Below the pieces are notes generated by a model. The model saw only the letters and a list, made by a program, of their open reading frames with translations. It had not been told where the DNA came from and searched no databases. This document shows positions 43,885 through 52,656 of a stretch of DNA of 64,000 bases, in pieces. How positions within the stretch are numbered: position 1 is the stretch's first letter; the number at the start of each line of letters is the position of its first letter. A program made the translations under genes and the position numbers. This DNA comes from Petrimonas sulfuriphila (GTDB taxonomy: Bacteria > Bacteroidota > Bacteroidia > Bacteroidales > Dysgonomonadaceae): NCBI RefSeq assembly GCF_051201015.1, contig NZ_JBPEHI010000012.1; one strand, 5' to 3'.

Positions 43885-46593
43885 ATGTTGAAGAAAACAT
43901 TCCATTTAGTTATACTCTTAATCCTGTTTTCCCAGGTGAGGTCGTTTGGACAAATAACCACCAACGATACTGTTAAAACTGCACCTGCTGAAGATGTTCC
44001 CGTGGTGAACTACACGGCAACACCCAAAAAATACATTATTGCCGGTATTGATGTTACCGGCATTGAAGGAACGATGTATGAAGCACAGCCTTTTGTATTG
44101 GTCAGTTTTTCCGGATTGGCAAAAGGACAGGAAATTCAGATTCCCGGAGAAGAAATCACCAATGCCATACAACGGTTTTGGAAACAAGGCCTGTTCTCCG
44201 ATATTAAAATCCTGCAAACCAAAATTGAGGGCGACAGCACCTGGCTCGAGATCAAACTGACAGACAGGCCACGTGTATCAGATATCCGGTATATCGGCAT
44301 GAAAAAAAGCGAACGCGACGATATCGAGAAAAAGATTTCCGTGGTCAAGGGAAACCAGATTACTCCGAACCAGATAAACAGTGCAAAAACCATCATAGAA
44401 AAATACTTCGATGAGAAAGGATTTGGAGAAGCAGTCATCTCCATTATGCAACGCCCCGATGCAAGCGCAAAAAATCAGGTCATTCTCGATATCGAAGTGG
44501 ATAAAAAAGAAAAAATAAAGGTCAATAGAATCAACATAGAGGGTAATGAATCCATCTCGGATCGCACGCTTAAATGGGCGATGAAAAAGACAAACGAGAA
44601 AGGCAATATTCTACACCTGTTCCGTACGAAGAAGTTTGTAGAAGACCTCTACAAAGAAGACAAGAAAAACTTCATCAACAAATACCACGAGTTCGGCTAC
44701 CGCGATGCTGAAATAATCCGCGACTCCGTCTATAAGAACGATGAAAAAACAGTCAACATTGATATTGTGGTAGAGGAAGGCCCTAAATATCACGTACGCT
44801 CCATCAACTGGGTGGGAAACACGCAATACAACTCCATCGATCTGGGCAGAATGTTAAACATGAATCCAGGCGATGTCTATAACCAGAAAAAATTGCAGGA
44901 AAGGCTGACTACCGACGATGATGCAGCCATCAACCTGTATCAAAACAACGGTTACCTGTTTTCGGGCATTGACCCGATTGAAATAAACATAGAAAACGAT
45001 TCCGTGGATCTGGAACTTCGGGTTACCGAAGGGCCCAAGGCAACGATCAAGAAAGTAATCATTCAGGGGAACGATCGCCTTTACGAAGATGTCATCCGCC
45101 GTGAATTACGTACTAAACCGGGAGCCGTTTTCAGCAAAGAGGACCTTATCCGCTCGGTACGTGAGATAGCTCAGACCGGACATTTCGACCCCGAAAACCT
45201 GCAGCCGGGCGTAAATCCAAATCCAGAAGACGGCACTGTAGACCTTACCTACCCGCTGACCTCCAAAGGAAACGACCAGATTGAATTTTCTGCCGGATGG
45301 GGTGTTACCGGATTGGTGGGTAAGCTGAGCCTGAAACTCAACAATTTCTCGTTGAAAAACCTGATTAACCGGGAGAACTACAGGGGCATTATCCCCCAGG
45401 GTGAAGGACAAACGCTTATTCTTAGTGCACAGACCAACGGACGTTATTACCAGTCCTACCAATTTTCGTTTATCGAACCCTGGTTTGGAGGCAAACGTCC
45501 CAACAACTTCTCGCTAAGCGCCTATTATTCAAGATATACCGGGTTAAACTCCGATTATTATACTCAGATGAATCCCTATATGTACGGTGGGGGATATGGA
45601 GGATACGGCGGTTACGGCGGATATAGTCCTTACGGATATGGCGGGTATAGCCCGTACGGATACGGAGGATATGGCGGATATGGCGGTTACGGCGGTTACG
45701 GTTATCAGGATATGATGGAATATTCATACGACCCCAACCAAGTATTCGAAATGATTGGCGCATCCATCGGCTACGGGAAAAGGCTGGAGTGGCCCGATGA
45801 TTACTTTCAGGTCATGGCTGAACTGGGATATCAACGTTACAACCTCAAAAACTGGTCGTGGCAACAGTTCCCATTCCAGACAGGTTCAAGTAACAGCGTC
45901 ACGTTCGGTATAACGTTGCAAAGAAACTCCATCGACAACCCCATCTATACACGCCTGGGATCGCAGTTTACATTGAGCGTAAGCGCAACACCTCCGTTCT
46001 CGCTCTTCAACAACACCGACTATTCCAAAATGGCATACTCCGATCCCGCAAAATACACTTGGAACGAGTACCACAAATGGAAACTGAAAATAAGGACGTA
46101 CACCCCCCTGGCTCCGCTTACTGTAAAAAGAACTCCGGTAGTGGCAACCCGGGCAGAATTCGGAATTTTAGGACACTACAATAAAAATAAACTGACCCCT
46201 TTCGAAACGTTTGACGTAGGTGGTGACGGAATGAGCGGATACTCCTCTTCTTTTGCAACGGAAAACATTGCTTTGCGCGGTTATGACAACAACTCCATCG
46301 CACAGCAGGGGCGCGCTTATACCCGCTTGGGGCTGGAACTCCGTTACCCGTTAATACTTGAACCTAACTCAACCATTTACGCAGTAGGGTTCCTGGAAGC
46401 AGGGAATGCATGGCATAACCTGAAAGACTTTAATCCTTTTGACCTGAAACGCTCTGCCGGTGTTGGCGCCCGTATCTTCCTGCCCATGATCGGGTTGATG
46501 GGGATAGACTGGGCGTATGGATTCGATCCTATCCGGGGAAGCCGGTCGAACAGCGGAAGCCAGTTTCACTTTATCATCGGACAGGAATTTTAA
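43885..46593 (+). CDS. bamA: outer-membrane protein assembly factor BamA with Gly/Tyr-rich insertion
   Basis: This 902-residue Omp85 protein has a signal peptide (about 1-22) and a series of POTRA domains to about residue 445 (for example VNRINIEGNESISDRTL and IKKVIIQGNDRLYEDVI). A 16-strand barrel follows and ends in F (FHFIIGQEF). It inserts beta-barrels into the outer membrane. Residues 565-607 form a striking low-complexity run of GGY and SPYGYGGY units, likely in an extracellular loop. Two Skp-type chaperone genes follow. It is longer than the approximately 810 residues of E. coli BamA. Confidence 0.95.
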   Translation: MLKKTFHLVILLILFSQVRSFGQITTNDTVKTAPAEDVPVVNYTATPKKYIIAGIDVTGIEGTMYEAQPFVLVSFSGLAKGQEIQIPGEEITNAIQRFWKQGLFSDIKILQTKIEGDSTWLEIKLTDRPRVSDIRYIGMKKSERDDIEKKISVVKGNQITPNQINSAKTIIEKYFDEKGFGEAVISIMQRPDASAKNQVILDIEVDKKEKIKVNRINIEGNESISDRTLKWAMKKTNEKGNILHLFRTKKFVEDLYKEDKKNFINKYHEFGYRDAEIIRDSVYKNDEKTVNIDIVVEEGPKYHVRSINWVGNTQYNSIDLGRMLNMNPGDVYNQKKLQERLTTDDDAAINLYQNNGYLFSGIDPIEINIENDSVDLELRVTEGPKATIKKVIIQGNDRLYEDVIRRELRTKPGAVFSKEDLIRSVREIAQTGHFDPENLQPGVNPNPEDGTVDLTYPLTSKGNDQIEFSAGWGVTGLVGKLSLKLNNFSLKNLINRENYRGIIPQGEGQTLILSAQTNGRYYQSYQFSFIEPWFGGKRPNNFSLSAYYSRYTGLNSDYYTQMNPYMYGGGYGGYGGYGGYSPYGYGGYSPYGYGGYGGYGGYGGYGYQDMMEYSYDPNQVFEMIGASIGYGKRLEWPDDYFQVMAELGYQRYNLKNWSWQQFPFQTGSSNSVTFGITLQRNSIDNPIYTRLGSQFTLSVSATPPFSLFNNTDYSKMAYSDPAKYTWNEYHKWKLKIRTYTPLAPLTVKRTPVVATRAEFGILGHYNKNKLTPFETFDVGGDGMSGYSSSFATENIALRGYDNNSIAQQGRAYTRLGLELRYPLILEPNSTIYAVGFLEAGNAWHNLKDFNPFDLKRSAGVGARIFLPMIGLMGIDWAYGFDPIRGSRSNSGSQFHFIIGQEF
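45577..45705 (+). repeat. Gly/Tyr-rich coding repeat within bamA
   Basis: Forty-three codons encode almost only Gly and Tyr, with two SPYGYGGY units. Synonymous codons vary freely (TAT/TAC, GGA/GGC/GGT), so the pattern is kept at protein level and is not a recent DNA slippage product. Confidence 0.9.
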
Positions 46594-46680
46594 TTTAACA
46601 AAATTTATTCCTGCCGGTATAAACGAAATGCATTTTTTGTTGTCTTTACATTCACTGAACAATTAAAACGACTAACGAAT

Positions 46681-47193
46681 ATGAAAAAGACTTTATTTTT
46701 AGTTGGCTTCTTCTTAGCCCTGACAATCGGAAGTACTTACGCACAAAAATTTGCTTTCATTGATATGGAGTATATTCTCGGGAAAATCCCGGCTTACGAA
46801 AACGGCAACAAGCAGCTCGAAAATGTATCAAAGCAATGGCAGAGCGAAGTGGATAAAGCAGCCCAGGAAGTAGAAGCCATGTACAAAAAATATCAGGCAG
46901 ACCTGGTTTTTCTGGCCGGTGAGGAGAAAACGAAACGCGAGAACGAAATAGTTGCCAAGGAAAACGAAATCAACACGCTACGCAACAAATATTTCGGGCA
47001 GCAGGGTGAATTGTTCAAACGCCGCGAAGCGATAATGAAACCTATCCAGGATGATATTTACAATGCTGTAAAGGAGATTGCCGCGGTCAACTCTTACCAG
47101 GCAGTTGTCGACAGAGCTTCGGCCACATCCATCATATTTGCATCGCCGGACATTGATATCAGTGATCAAGTTTTATCTCGATTAGGATATTAA
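46681..47193 (+). CDS. Skp/OmpH-family periplasmic chaperone (copy 1)
   Basis: This 170-residue protein has a signal peptide (MKKTLFLVGFFLALTIGSTYAQ). A short beta segment (FAFIDMEYILGKIPAY) and long charged helices (about residues 45-120) form the tentacles of Skp, and the small beta body closes at the end (AVVDRASATSIIFASPDIDIS). It escorts unfolded outer-membrane proteins to BamA, whose gene is 87 bases upstream. A second family member follows 108 bases downstream. Confidence 0.9.
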   Translation: MKKTLFLVGFFLALTIGSTYAQKFAFIDMEYILGKIPAYENGNKQLENVSKQWQSEVDKAAQEVEAMYKKYQADLVFLAGEEKTKRENEIVAKENEINTLRNKYFGQQGELFKRREAIMKPIQDDIYNAVKEIAAVNSYQAVVDRASATSIIFASPDIDISDQVLSRLGY

Positions 47194-47208
47194 TAACCAA
47201 ATATTTAT

Positions 47209-47216
47209 TATCTTTG
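47209..47216 (+). promoter_or_regulatory. putative -7 promoter box before the second Skp gene
   Basis: TATCTTTG (TAnnTTTG) lies 85 bases before the ATG at 47302, so the second copy may have its own transcript. No -33 partner is clear. Confidence 0.35.
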
Positions 47217-47301
47217 CGACGCAAAAACAGAAACTGACCAAGGCTAAACCGACATTGATTCAGTCTAAACGAAAAAATTAATAAAATTCAATACATTAAT
47301 C

Positions 47302-47811
47302 ATGACTAAAAAATTAATCATCTTATTGCTCGCGATTGCCCCTATCGCTGCCTTTGCACAAAACGCAAAACTAGCACACATAAACACTTCCGAGCTTTTT
47401 AACCAAATGCCTGAAATCCCGGGCATCGAGACTCAGTTGAACACCAAACAGGAAGAGATTTCTAAAAACGGCCAGGCACTGGTTGATGAGCTCAACAAAA
47501 AATACGAAGAATTTCAAAAGTTAGCGCCCACTTCGTCCGAAGCCGTTAAAGCCGACCAACAAAAACAATTGGATCAGATTCAGGAAAGGTATCAAATGTT
47601 CGTGCAGAACAGTCAACGGGAAATGGATGAGTTACGCCAGAAGCTGCTGGCTCCGGTTCAACAAAAGATTGCTACCGCCATTAAAGCAGTGGGTGATGAA
47701 AAAGGATACACCTATATTTTTGACCTGGCAGCTGGAAACCCGGTTTACTTCAATGCTACAAACGCAGAGGATGCCACTCCTTTGGTTAAAACCAAACTGG
47801 GTATCAAATAA
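47302..47811 (+). CDS. Skp/OmpH-family periplasmic chaperone (copy 2)
   Basis: This 169-residue protein has a signal peptide (MTKKLIILLLAIAPIAAFAQ) and the opening KLAHINTSELFNQMPE, the standard start of OmpH/Skp proteins. A long charged coiled coil (about residues 45-120, rich in Glu, Lys and Gln) and a C-terminal YTYIFDLAAGNPVYF strand follow. It differs clearly from copy 1, so the duplication is old. A perfect terminator follows at 47826. Confidence 0.9.
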   Translation: MTKKLIILLLAIAPIAAFAQNAKLAHINTSELFNQMPEIPGIETQLNTKQEEISKNGQALVDELNKKYEEFQKLAPTSSEAVKADQQKQLDQIQERYQMFVQNSQREMDELRQKLLAPVQQKIATAIKAVGDEKGYTYIFDLAAGNPVYFNATNAEDATPLVKTKLGIK

Positions 47812-47825
47812 TTATCTCTCGCAGA

Positions 47826-47866
47826 GGCATAAAAAAACTCCCGAAATTCGGGAGTTTTTTTATGCC
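47826..47866. terminator. strong bidirectional terminator
   Basis: This 41-base perfect palindrome has a 20-bp stem that includes AAAAAAACTCCCGAA and its complement about a single central A. T-runs occur on both strands. It ends skp copy 2 on plus and the coiled-coil gene on minus, whose stop codon shares its last base (47866). Confidence 0.92.
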
Positions 47867-48222
47867 TAGTCCTCTTTAGCACCCGTTTCCGTATCCTGTG
47901 CCATACCTGAAGCTGTGTCAGTCTCTTTTTTGAAAGCTTGTTTAACCCGCTCAAAATCTTCTTTCCACGCTTCCCCTACTTTAGAAAAGAAGTTGGAGGC
48001 ACTTTCTTTCACTACATCCCATTTATTTTCAGCAATATCATCAAACTTTCCCAACTTTTCCGACAGTTCATCTTTCAAGCTTTTCAATTTTTCTATTTGC
48101 TCGGCATATTCTTCTTTGGCGTCTTCGGTAATGTTGCTGATGCCTTGCTTCATTTCTTCAATTTTCGCATCGAGCTGATCCAATATCTCCTGCGTCTTTT
48201 GCTTAAACTCCTGTTTGTTCAT
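47866..48222 (-). CDS. small acidic coiled-coil protein
   Basis: The protein has 118 residues from the ATG at 48222 (MNKQEFKQKTQEILDQL); longer in-frame starts at 48252 and 48282 are possible. It has no signal peptide or membrane segment. Nearly the whole chain is predicted helix with heptad-like spacing (AKIEEMKQGISNI, EQIEKLKSLKDELSEKLGKF), and the tail is disordered. It resembles CsbD-, apolipophorin- or stress-type helical proteins but I cannot assign a family. It converges with the skp genes across the terminator. Confidence 0.7.
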   Translation of the reverse strand: MNKQEFKQKTQEILDQLDAKIEEMKQGISNITEDAKEEYAEQIEKLKSLKDELSEKLGKFDDIAENKWDVVKESASNFFSKVGEAWKEDFERVKQAFKKETDTASGMAQDTETGAKED

Positions 48223-48310
48223 ACGATATTTTTTTAAAAAGTTTTCTGACATTAAAACAGATATCGCCCTAATTAAGTTCAAAACGATAAATTAAAAGCA
48301 AAAAAAACCT

Positions 48311-48318
48311 TATCTTTG
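48311..48318 (+). promoter_or_regulatory. putative -7 promoter box upstream of adk
   Basis: TATCTTTG (TAnnTTTG) would give an untranslated leader of about 165 bases before adk. The leader is AT-rich with no clear hairpin. Confidence 0.35.
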
Positions 48319-48489
48319 TAATCATTAAAGTAATTCAATAGATATTCAATTGTAATTTGATTGTAACGATGAAATTTTCAACGCTACAACAAATATCAAT
48401 TAAATAATACGAAACAAATCATCGTTGGATATCTGTTAGTTATATCTTTATATGGATTATTACACAAACTTATCTCATAGATAATTTTT

Positions 48490-49068
48490 ATGTTAAACAT
48501 CGTGATTTTTGGCGCTCCCGGTTCTGGAAAAGGAACACAAAGTGATTTATTGATTAAAAAATACGGACTGAAGCACGTATCAACGGGAGATATATTGAGA
48601 TTTGAAATAAAGGCTGGCTCAGCGTTAGGCAAAATAGCAGATCAATATATTTCGAAAGGACATTTGGTTCCCGACGAGATTATGATCGAAATGCTGGAAG
48701 ATCTGATCCGGAAAAACCTGGATAAAAAAGGATTTATTTTCGATGGATTTCCCCGTACACTTCCGCAAGGAGAAGCCTTGGACAACAAAATGAAGAAAAA
48801 CGGTTTGGACATCACCTCTGTACTAAGCCTGGAGGTTAAGGACGAAGAACTGATTGACAGGCTGCTGAAACGCGGGCAACTATCGGGTCGCTCCGATGAC
48901 AACGGGCATACCATCAAATCGAGGCTCAACGTATACCACCAGCAAACAGAACCGTTGAAAGAGTATTATGCCGGACAGAACAAATTAGTATGCATACCCG
49001 GTGAGGGAGCTATCGAGGAGATCTTTAATTCGATAGTAGAAGTGGTTGATAATCTTACTGGCAGATAA
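48490..49068 (+). CDS. adk: adenylate kinase
   Basis: This 192-residue enzyme interconverts ATP plus AMP and 2 ADP. The P-loop is GAPGSGKGTQ (residues 8-17), with the AMP-binding STGDILR and DGFPRT segments and the RLLKRGQLSGRSDD hinge. It is a short form with no Cys4 zinc LID domain. It ends one base before the obgE start, so the two are cotranscribed. Confidence 0.95.
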   Translation: MLNIVIFGAPGSGKGTQSDLLIKKYGLKHVSTGDILRFEIKAGSALGKIADQYISKGHLVPDEIMIEMLEDLIRKNLDKKGFIFDGFPRTLPQGEALDNKMKKNGLDITSVLSLEVKDEELIDRLLKRGQLSGRSDDNGHTIKSRLNVYHQQTEPLKEYYAGQNKLVCIPGEGAIEEIFNSIVEVVDNLTGR

Positions 49069-49069
49069 A

Positions 49070-50212
49070 ATGGCTGAAACAAATTTTGTTGATTATGTAA
49101 AAATCTTTTGCAGATCGGGAAAGGGAGGACGAGGGTCAACCCATTTCAGAAGAGAAAAATATATCCCAAAGGGCGGGCCTGACGGTGGAAACGGTGGCGA
49201 TGGAGGACATATAATCTTACGCGGCAACAGAAACTACTGGACACTGCTCCATTTGAAATTCCAACGGCATATCTTTGCCGGACATGGTGAAAGCGGCTCA
49301 AGACGCAACAGCTCTGGCAAGAGAGGCGACAGTAAAATCATTGAAGTACCGTGCGGAACTGTGGCCTATGACGCTCATACGGGTGAATACCTGTGCGACA
49401 TTACCGACGATGGACAAGAAATAGTTTTGCTGAAGGGTGGACGTGGAGGATTGGGAAACACGAACTTCAAATCGGCAACCAACCAGGCACCGCGTTATTC
49501 CCAACCGGGAGAGCCTTACGAAGAGAAATGGATTATTCTTGAATTGAAATTGCTCGCCGACGTGGGATTGGTTGGCTTTCCTAACGCCGGAAAATCAACA
49601 CTCCTGTCCGTGGTGTCTGCAGCGAAGCCAAAGATTGGTAATTATCCATTCACCACATTGGAACCCAATTTGGGGATAGTAAGTTATCGCGAAGGAAAAT
49701 CGTTCGTGATGGCGGATATTCCAGGCATCATAGAAGGAGCCAGCGAAGGGAAAGGACTCGGTCTGCGATTTTTACGCCATATTGAGAGGAACTCGCTACT
49801 TTTGTTTGTGGTACCTGCCGATGCCGAAAATATTCACGAAGAATACAACATTCTGTTGAACGAACTCACCAAATATAATCCCGAGTTGCTAGACAAACAT
49901 CGTGTTCTCGCAATCTCTAAAGCAGATATGCTGGACGACGAATTAATACACGAGATTTCCTATGACTTACCGAAAATTCCCTATGTTTTCATATCGTCCA
50001 TCACCGGATACGGAATCCCTGCGTTAAAGGATATTCTCTGGAGGGAATTAAATTCAGAAGAGACCATCCACGTTTCCACATCGGGGGAGTCGCTTGTTCA
50101 CAGACGCCTGGACGTTCAATCCCTGGAGTTTGAACCCGAAGAAGAAATTGAAGAGGATTTGGACGATGAATACGGGGAGGAAGAAGAAAATTATTACGAA
50201 GAGGATTTTTAA
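49070..50212 (+). CDS. obgE: Obg-family GTPase (ribosome maturation)
   Basis: The protein has 380 residues from the ATG at 49070 (MAETNFVDYVKIFC). The N-terminal glycine-rich Obg fold (about 1-158) precedes a GTPase domain with G1 GFPNAGKST (169-177), G3 DIPG and G4 SKAD. The C-terminal tail is strongly acidic (EEEIEEDLDDEYGEEEENYYEEDF). Obg associates with the 50S subunit and links ribosome assembly with growth state. The frame extends upstream of the chosen start, but only into adk. Confidence 0.95.
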   Translation: MAETNFVDYVKIFCRSGKGGRGSTHFRREKYIPKGGPDGGNGGDGGHIILRGNRNYWTLLHLKFQRHIFAGHGESGSRRNSSGKRGDSKIIEVPCGTVAYDAHTGEYLCDITDDGQEIVLLKGGRGGLGNTNFKSATNQAPRYSQPGEPYEEKWIILELKLLADVGLVGFPNAGKSTLLSVVSAAKPKIGNYPFTTLEPNLGIVSYREGKSFVMADIPGIIEGASEGKGLGLRFLRHIERNSLLLFVVPADAENIHEEYNILLNELTKYNPELLDKHRVLAISKADMLDDELIHEISYDLPKIPYVFISSITGYGIPALKDILWRELNSEETIHVSTSGESLVHRRLDVQSLEFEPEEEIEEDLDDEYGEEEENYYEEDF

Positions 50213-50215
50213 ATT

Positions 50216-51028
50216 ATGTTTCGCCACCCCAATTATTCAAACCTGCTTTTCTTCACTATTTTCTCCAATGAACAGCGGTTGCTTCATTTCTCTACTACAC
50301 GGGCAGGCGGCGTGAGCCGCGGTGAATTCCGGTCGTTAAACCTGGGAAATTACTCCGATGATAATCCGCTGAATATTTTTGAGAACAGATCCATTGTGGC
50401 CCGAAAGTTCTACAAAGAGGCCAATGATCTGATAACTCCGCATCAAACCCATGGTAATAGGGTACTGCTTATTGACGCTGAGTTTCTGAATCTCTCCAAT
50501 GCAGAAAAAATTGAAAGGCTCTACGGATACGACGCATCCGTTACACAGGAGAAAGGTTACTTCTTGTGTGTCACCACGGCCGACTGTGTTCCGCTGTTGT
50601 TGTTCGACCGGAAAAACGAAGCTATCGGTGCTATTCACGCCGGATGGAAAGGAACCTCAGGGAGAATCGTTGAAAAGACACTTCTTGAAATGAAGAAAAA
50701 CTTTGGAACTGAAACCCGGGACATTCTCGCAGCAATTGGTCCGGCAATCGGCATCGATAATTACGAAGTAGGGAGGGAAGTTGAGGAAGAGTTTCAAAAA
50801 AGCGGCTTCAATCTCAATAAATCCATTTCGTATCGCCATAACTTATCCCGGAAGTTGCATATTGATCTCAAGGAAATCAACCGACAGGAACTCATTAGGA
50901 TGGGCGTTCCCAAGCACCAGATTGAGAAAACGCGGTACTGTACCTACGGTAATAGCCGCCTGTTTTTCTCGGCCCGGCGGCAATCGTTGCACTCTGGAAG
51001 AATGCTTTCCGGTATAATGCTTCGTTAA
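50216..51028 (+). CDS. pgeF: peptidoglycan editing factor PgeF / multicopper polyphenol oxidase family (YfiH)
   Basis: This 270-residue cytosolic protein has the YfiH/DUF152 metal site: TTADCVPLLLF (Cys), AIHAGWKGTSG (His), and an early His in TPHQTHGNRV. In E. coli the family hydrolyses mis-incorporated amino acids from UDP-MurNAc precursors; other members act on purine nucleosides or phenolics. It starts 3 bases after obgE. A hairpin terminator candidate lies at 51043. Confidence 0.9.
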   Translation: MFRHPNYSNLLFFTIFSNEQRLLHFSTTRAGGVSRGEFRSLNLGNYSDDNPLNIFENRSIVARKFYKEANDLITPHQTHGNRVLLIDAEFLNLSNAEKIERLYGYDASVTQEKGYFLCVTTADCVPLLLFDRKNEAIGAIHAGWKGTSGRIVEKTLLEMKKNFGTETRDILAAIGPAIGIDNYEVGREVEEEFQKSGFNLNKSISYRHNLSRKLHIDLKEINRQELIRMGVPKHQIEKTRYCTYGNSRLFFSARRQSLHSGRMLSGIMLR

Positions 51029-51042
51029 CGGCTACCAACAAA

Positions 51043-51078
51043 ACAGCCGCCAGGAAAGTCGGACGGCTGTAAGATTTT
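51043..51078. terminator. putative bidirectional terminator
   Basis: ACAGCCG (51043-51049) pairs with CGGCTGT (51064-51070) in 7 bp, with a 14-base loop and T-rich flanks (TTTTGTTTTTTT on plus). It separates pgeF and the DUF2795 gene, which converge. The stem is short, so confidence is moderate. Confidence 0.5.
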
Positions 51079-51094
51079 GTTTTTTTGGAAAACA

Positions 51095-51316
51095 TTAATA
51101 CTCATCTTCGTTAAAAAAGAAGTCTTCTTTACTGGGATAATCGAGCCATATATCTTCTATCGTTTCAAAAACTTCCGTGTCGTCCTCAATTTCCTGTAAA
51201 TTCTCAATCACTTCAAGCGGGGCACCGGAACGTTGAGCAAAATCAATGAGCTCGTCTTTTGTTGCCGGCCAGGGAGCGTCTTCCAATTTAGAAGCTAATT
51301 CGAGTGTCCAATACAT
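51095..51316 (-). CDS. DUF2795 small acidic protein
   Basis: This 73-residue acidic protein begins MYWTLELASKLEDAPWPATKDELIDFAQRSG. The pattern of a short helix, PWPATK and then a helix matches DUF2795, which is widespread in Bacteroidota as a single small gene. No membrane segment or cysteine is present. The function is unknown. A -7 box lies at 51356. Confidence 0.88.
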   Translation of the reverse strand: MYWTLELASKLEDAPWPATKDELIDFAQRSGAPLEVIENLQEIEDDTEVFETIEDIWLDYPSKEDFFFNEDEY

Positions 51317-51355
51317 AATTATCTCCTTAGGGTTTGTTGTTTCATAAATTTAGCG

Positions 51356-51363
51356 CAAAAATA
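51356..51363 (-). promoter_or_regulatory. putative -7 promoter box for the DUF2795 gene
   Basis: On minus this reads TATTTTTG (TAnnTTTG), 39 bases before the start. The -33 element is not evident. Confidence 0.4.
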
Positions 51364-51385
51364 TACAAAAAAATCAGATATTATC

Positions 51386-51934
51386 CTATTCCCAGTATAT
51401 TTCTTTTCCGGTCTTGTTACTTTCGTATCGTGCGAGCACGAAAAAGTAGTCTGACAAACGATTTAAGAAAATTAGAACAAAATCGGCTACTGGAAATTCT
51501 TCAGCCACCCGATAAACGTTTCGTTCAGCTCTTCGGGAAACGGTGCGACAGATATGTGCACGTGCAGCAGCTTCATTTCCTCCGGGAAGAATAAAACGGT
51601 TCAACCGGGGTAAAGTATGGTCTATCCGATCAATTTCCTTTTCAACTTTTTCAATGTCTTCCGGGGAGATGATACTGGCAGCTTTAGGGGGAATCTGCTC
51701 TGTTTCTGTTGCCAGGTAAGAGCCTACCGTAAAAAGCTTGTGTTGTAGAAAAGAAAGGAAGAGACCGGTTTCCTCATCATCAACACCGCAGTTCAACCAA
51801 CCGATAAAACTGTTCAATTCGTCGATTGTTCCGTAAGCCCCTAGCCGGACATGCGTTTTTTTTACCCGGGTGCCGCCAACCAACGATGTTTTACCCTTAT
51901 CTCCCGATTTTGTATATACAGTACTTTTTTTCAT
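51386..51934 (-). CDS. cob(I)alamin adenosyltransferase, PduO type
   Basis: The protein has 182 residues from the ATG at 51934 (MKKSTVYTKSGDKGKTSLVGGTRV). The N-terminal TKSGDKGKTSLVGG is the ATP-binding signature of PduO-type enzymes, followed by RLGAYGTIDELNSFIG and the helical-bundle motif RTVSRRAERNV near residue 140. It converts cob(I)alamin to adenosylcobalamin, so the host probably uses B12-dependent mutases. Upstream genes on the strand are unrelated. Confidence 0.93.
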   Translation of the reverse strand: MKKSTVYTKSGDKGKTSLVGGTRVKKTHVRLGAYGTIDELNSFIGWLNCGVDDEETGLFLSFLQHKLFTVGSYLATETEQIPPKAASIISPEDIEKVEKEIDRIDHTLPRLNRFILPGGNEAAARAHICRTVSRRAERNVYRVAEEFPVADFVLIFLNRLSDYFFVLARYESNKTGKEIYWE

Positions 51935-52017
51935 TTCAAAATCCATTTTAGGCCTCAGGCACTCAGGTTGTTTTATTGTCAGGAATTTTACCTCTTATTT
52001 AATGTCTAATTGCCTTT

Positions 52018-52656
52018 TTAAATCAAATAACTCGCTTTGTGATACGATTTCTTTAAAACGACAACACCAATATCTTTCATGTCGAAAGTAATTCTTGCCC
52101 TTTCATCTGCGACGACAGCCTTCCAGAAACGTTTGCCATTACCCGATTTTATTCCCGCGATAACCCAGAACGTATCGTCTGAACTCATCGATAGCAGGCT
52201 CTCCATATCAACAGGAAATGAGTTTAAATAGACAAATATTCCGTCGTACAACTCGGAAAGGTCTATTTCATCGATAAACTCAACATGCCTGTTATACGTT
52301 GTATGCAAATTTCTTGCCAGCAACACATTTTTCCCTTCCGGATCAAAACAGTGACAAACGGCATCCTTAGAAGCTGCACTTAGATAGAGCGTATTAATCC
52401 CCTTTCCCGTATCCAGTTCGAGAACCCTCCCGGGTTTAAAATACCTGACAAGCTTGTATGACAAATGATGAAGCTTTTTATCGGACGTCTCTATGTTGTG
52501 TGCGCGTAACAGCTGGTCAATATCCAGAAATGCCGTGTACCCATATTCTTCGTTAATAATATGGGTGACAAAATTATAAGCAAAAGGAGAATGAATACCG
52601 AACCCTCTTGCCTGCTTTCTTCGTTTAAACCACTTGAAACACAAAACCGGGAACAA
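52018..52656 (-). CDS. methyltransferase-like protein (class I SAM fold)
   Basis: This 212-residue protein starts with a basic RGFGIHSPFAYNFV segment, recognisable in a Bacteroidota family of SAM-dependent methyltransferase-like proteins. The Rossmann-like segment VLELDTGKGINTLYLSAASK (about residues 78-97) is a variant of motif I with Asp-Thr-Gly-Lys-Gly instead of GxGxG. No catalytic NPPY or similar is seen, so activity is uncertain. It starts directly after the ispF stop and is probably coexpressed with ispF and porV. Confidence 0.7.
   Translation of the reverse strand: MFPVLCFKWFKRRKQARGFGIHSPFAYNFVTHIINEEYGYTAFLDIDQLLRAHNIETSDKKLHHLSYKLVRYFKPGRVLELDTGKGINTLYLSAASKDAVCHCFDPEGKNVLLARNLHTTYNRHVEFIDEIDLSELYDGIFVYLNSFPVDMESLLSMSSDDTFWVIAGIKSGNGKRFWKAVVADERARITFDMKDIGVVVLKKSYHKASYLI

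Noticed and set aside
51043..51078. Small RNA gene between pgeF and the DUF2795 gene
   Set aside because: Only a short hairpin is present with no promoter-like box; a terminator explains it.
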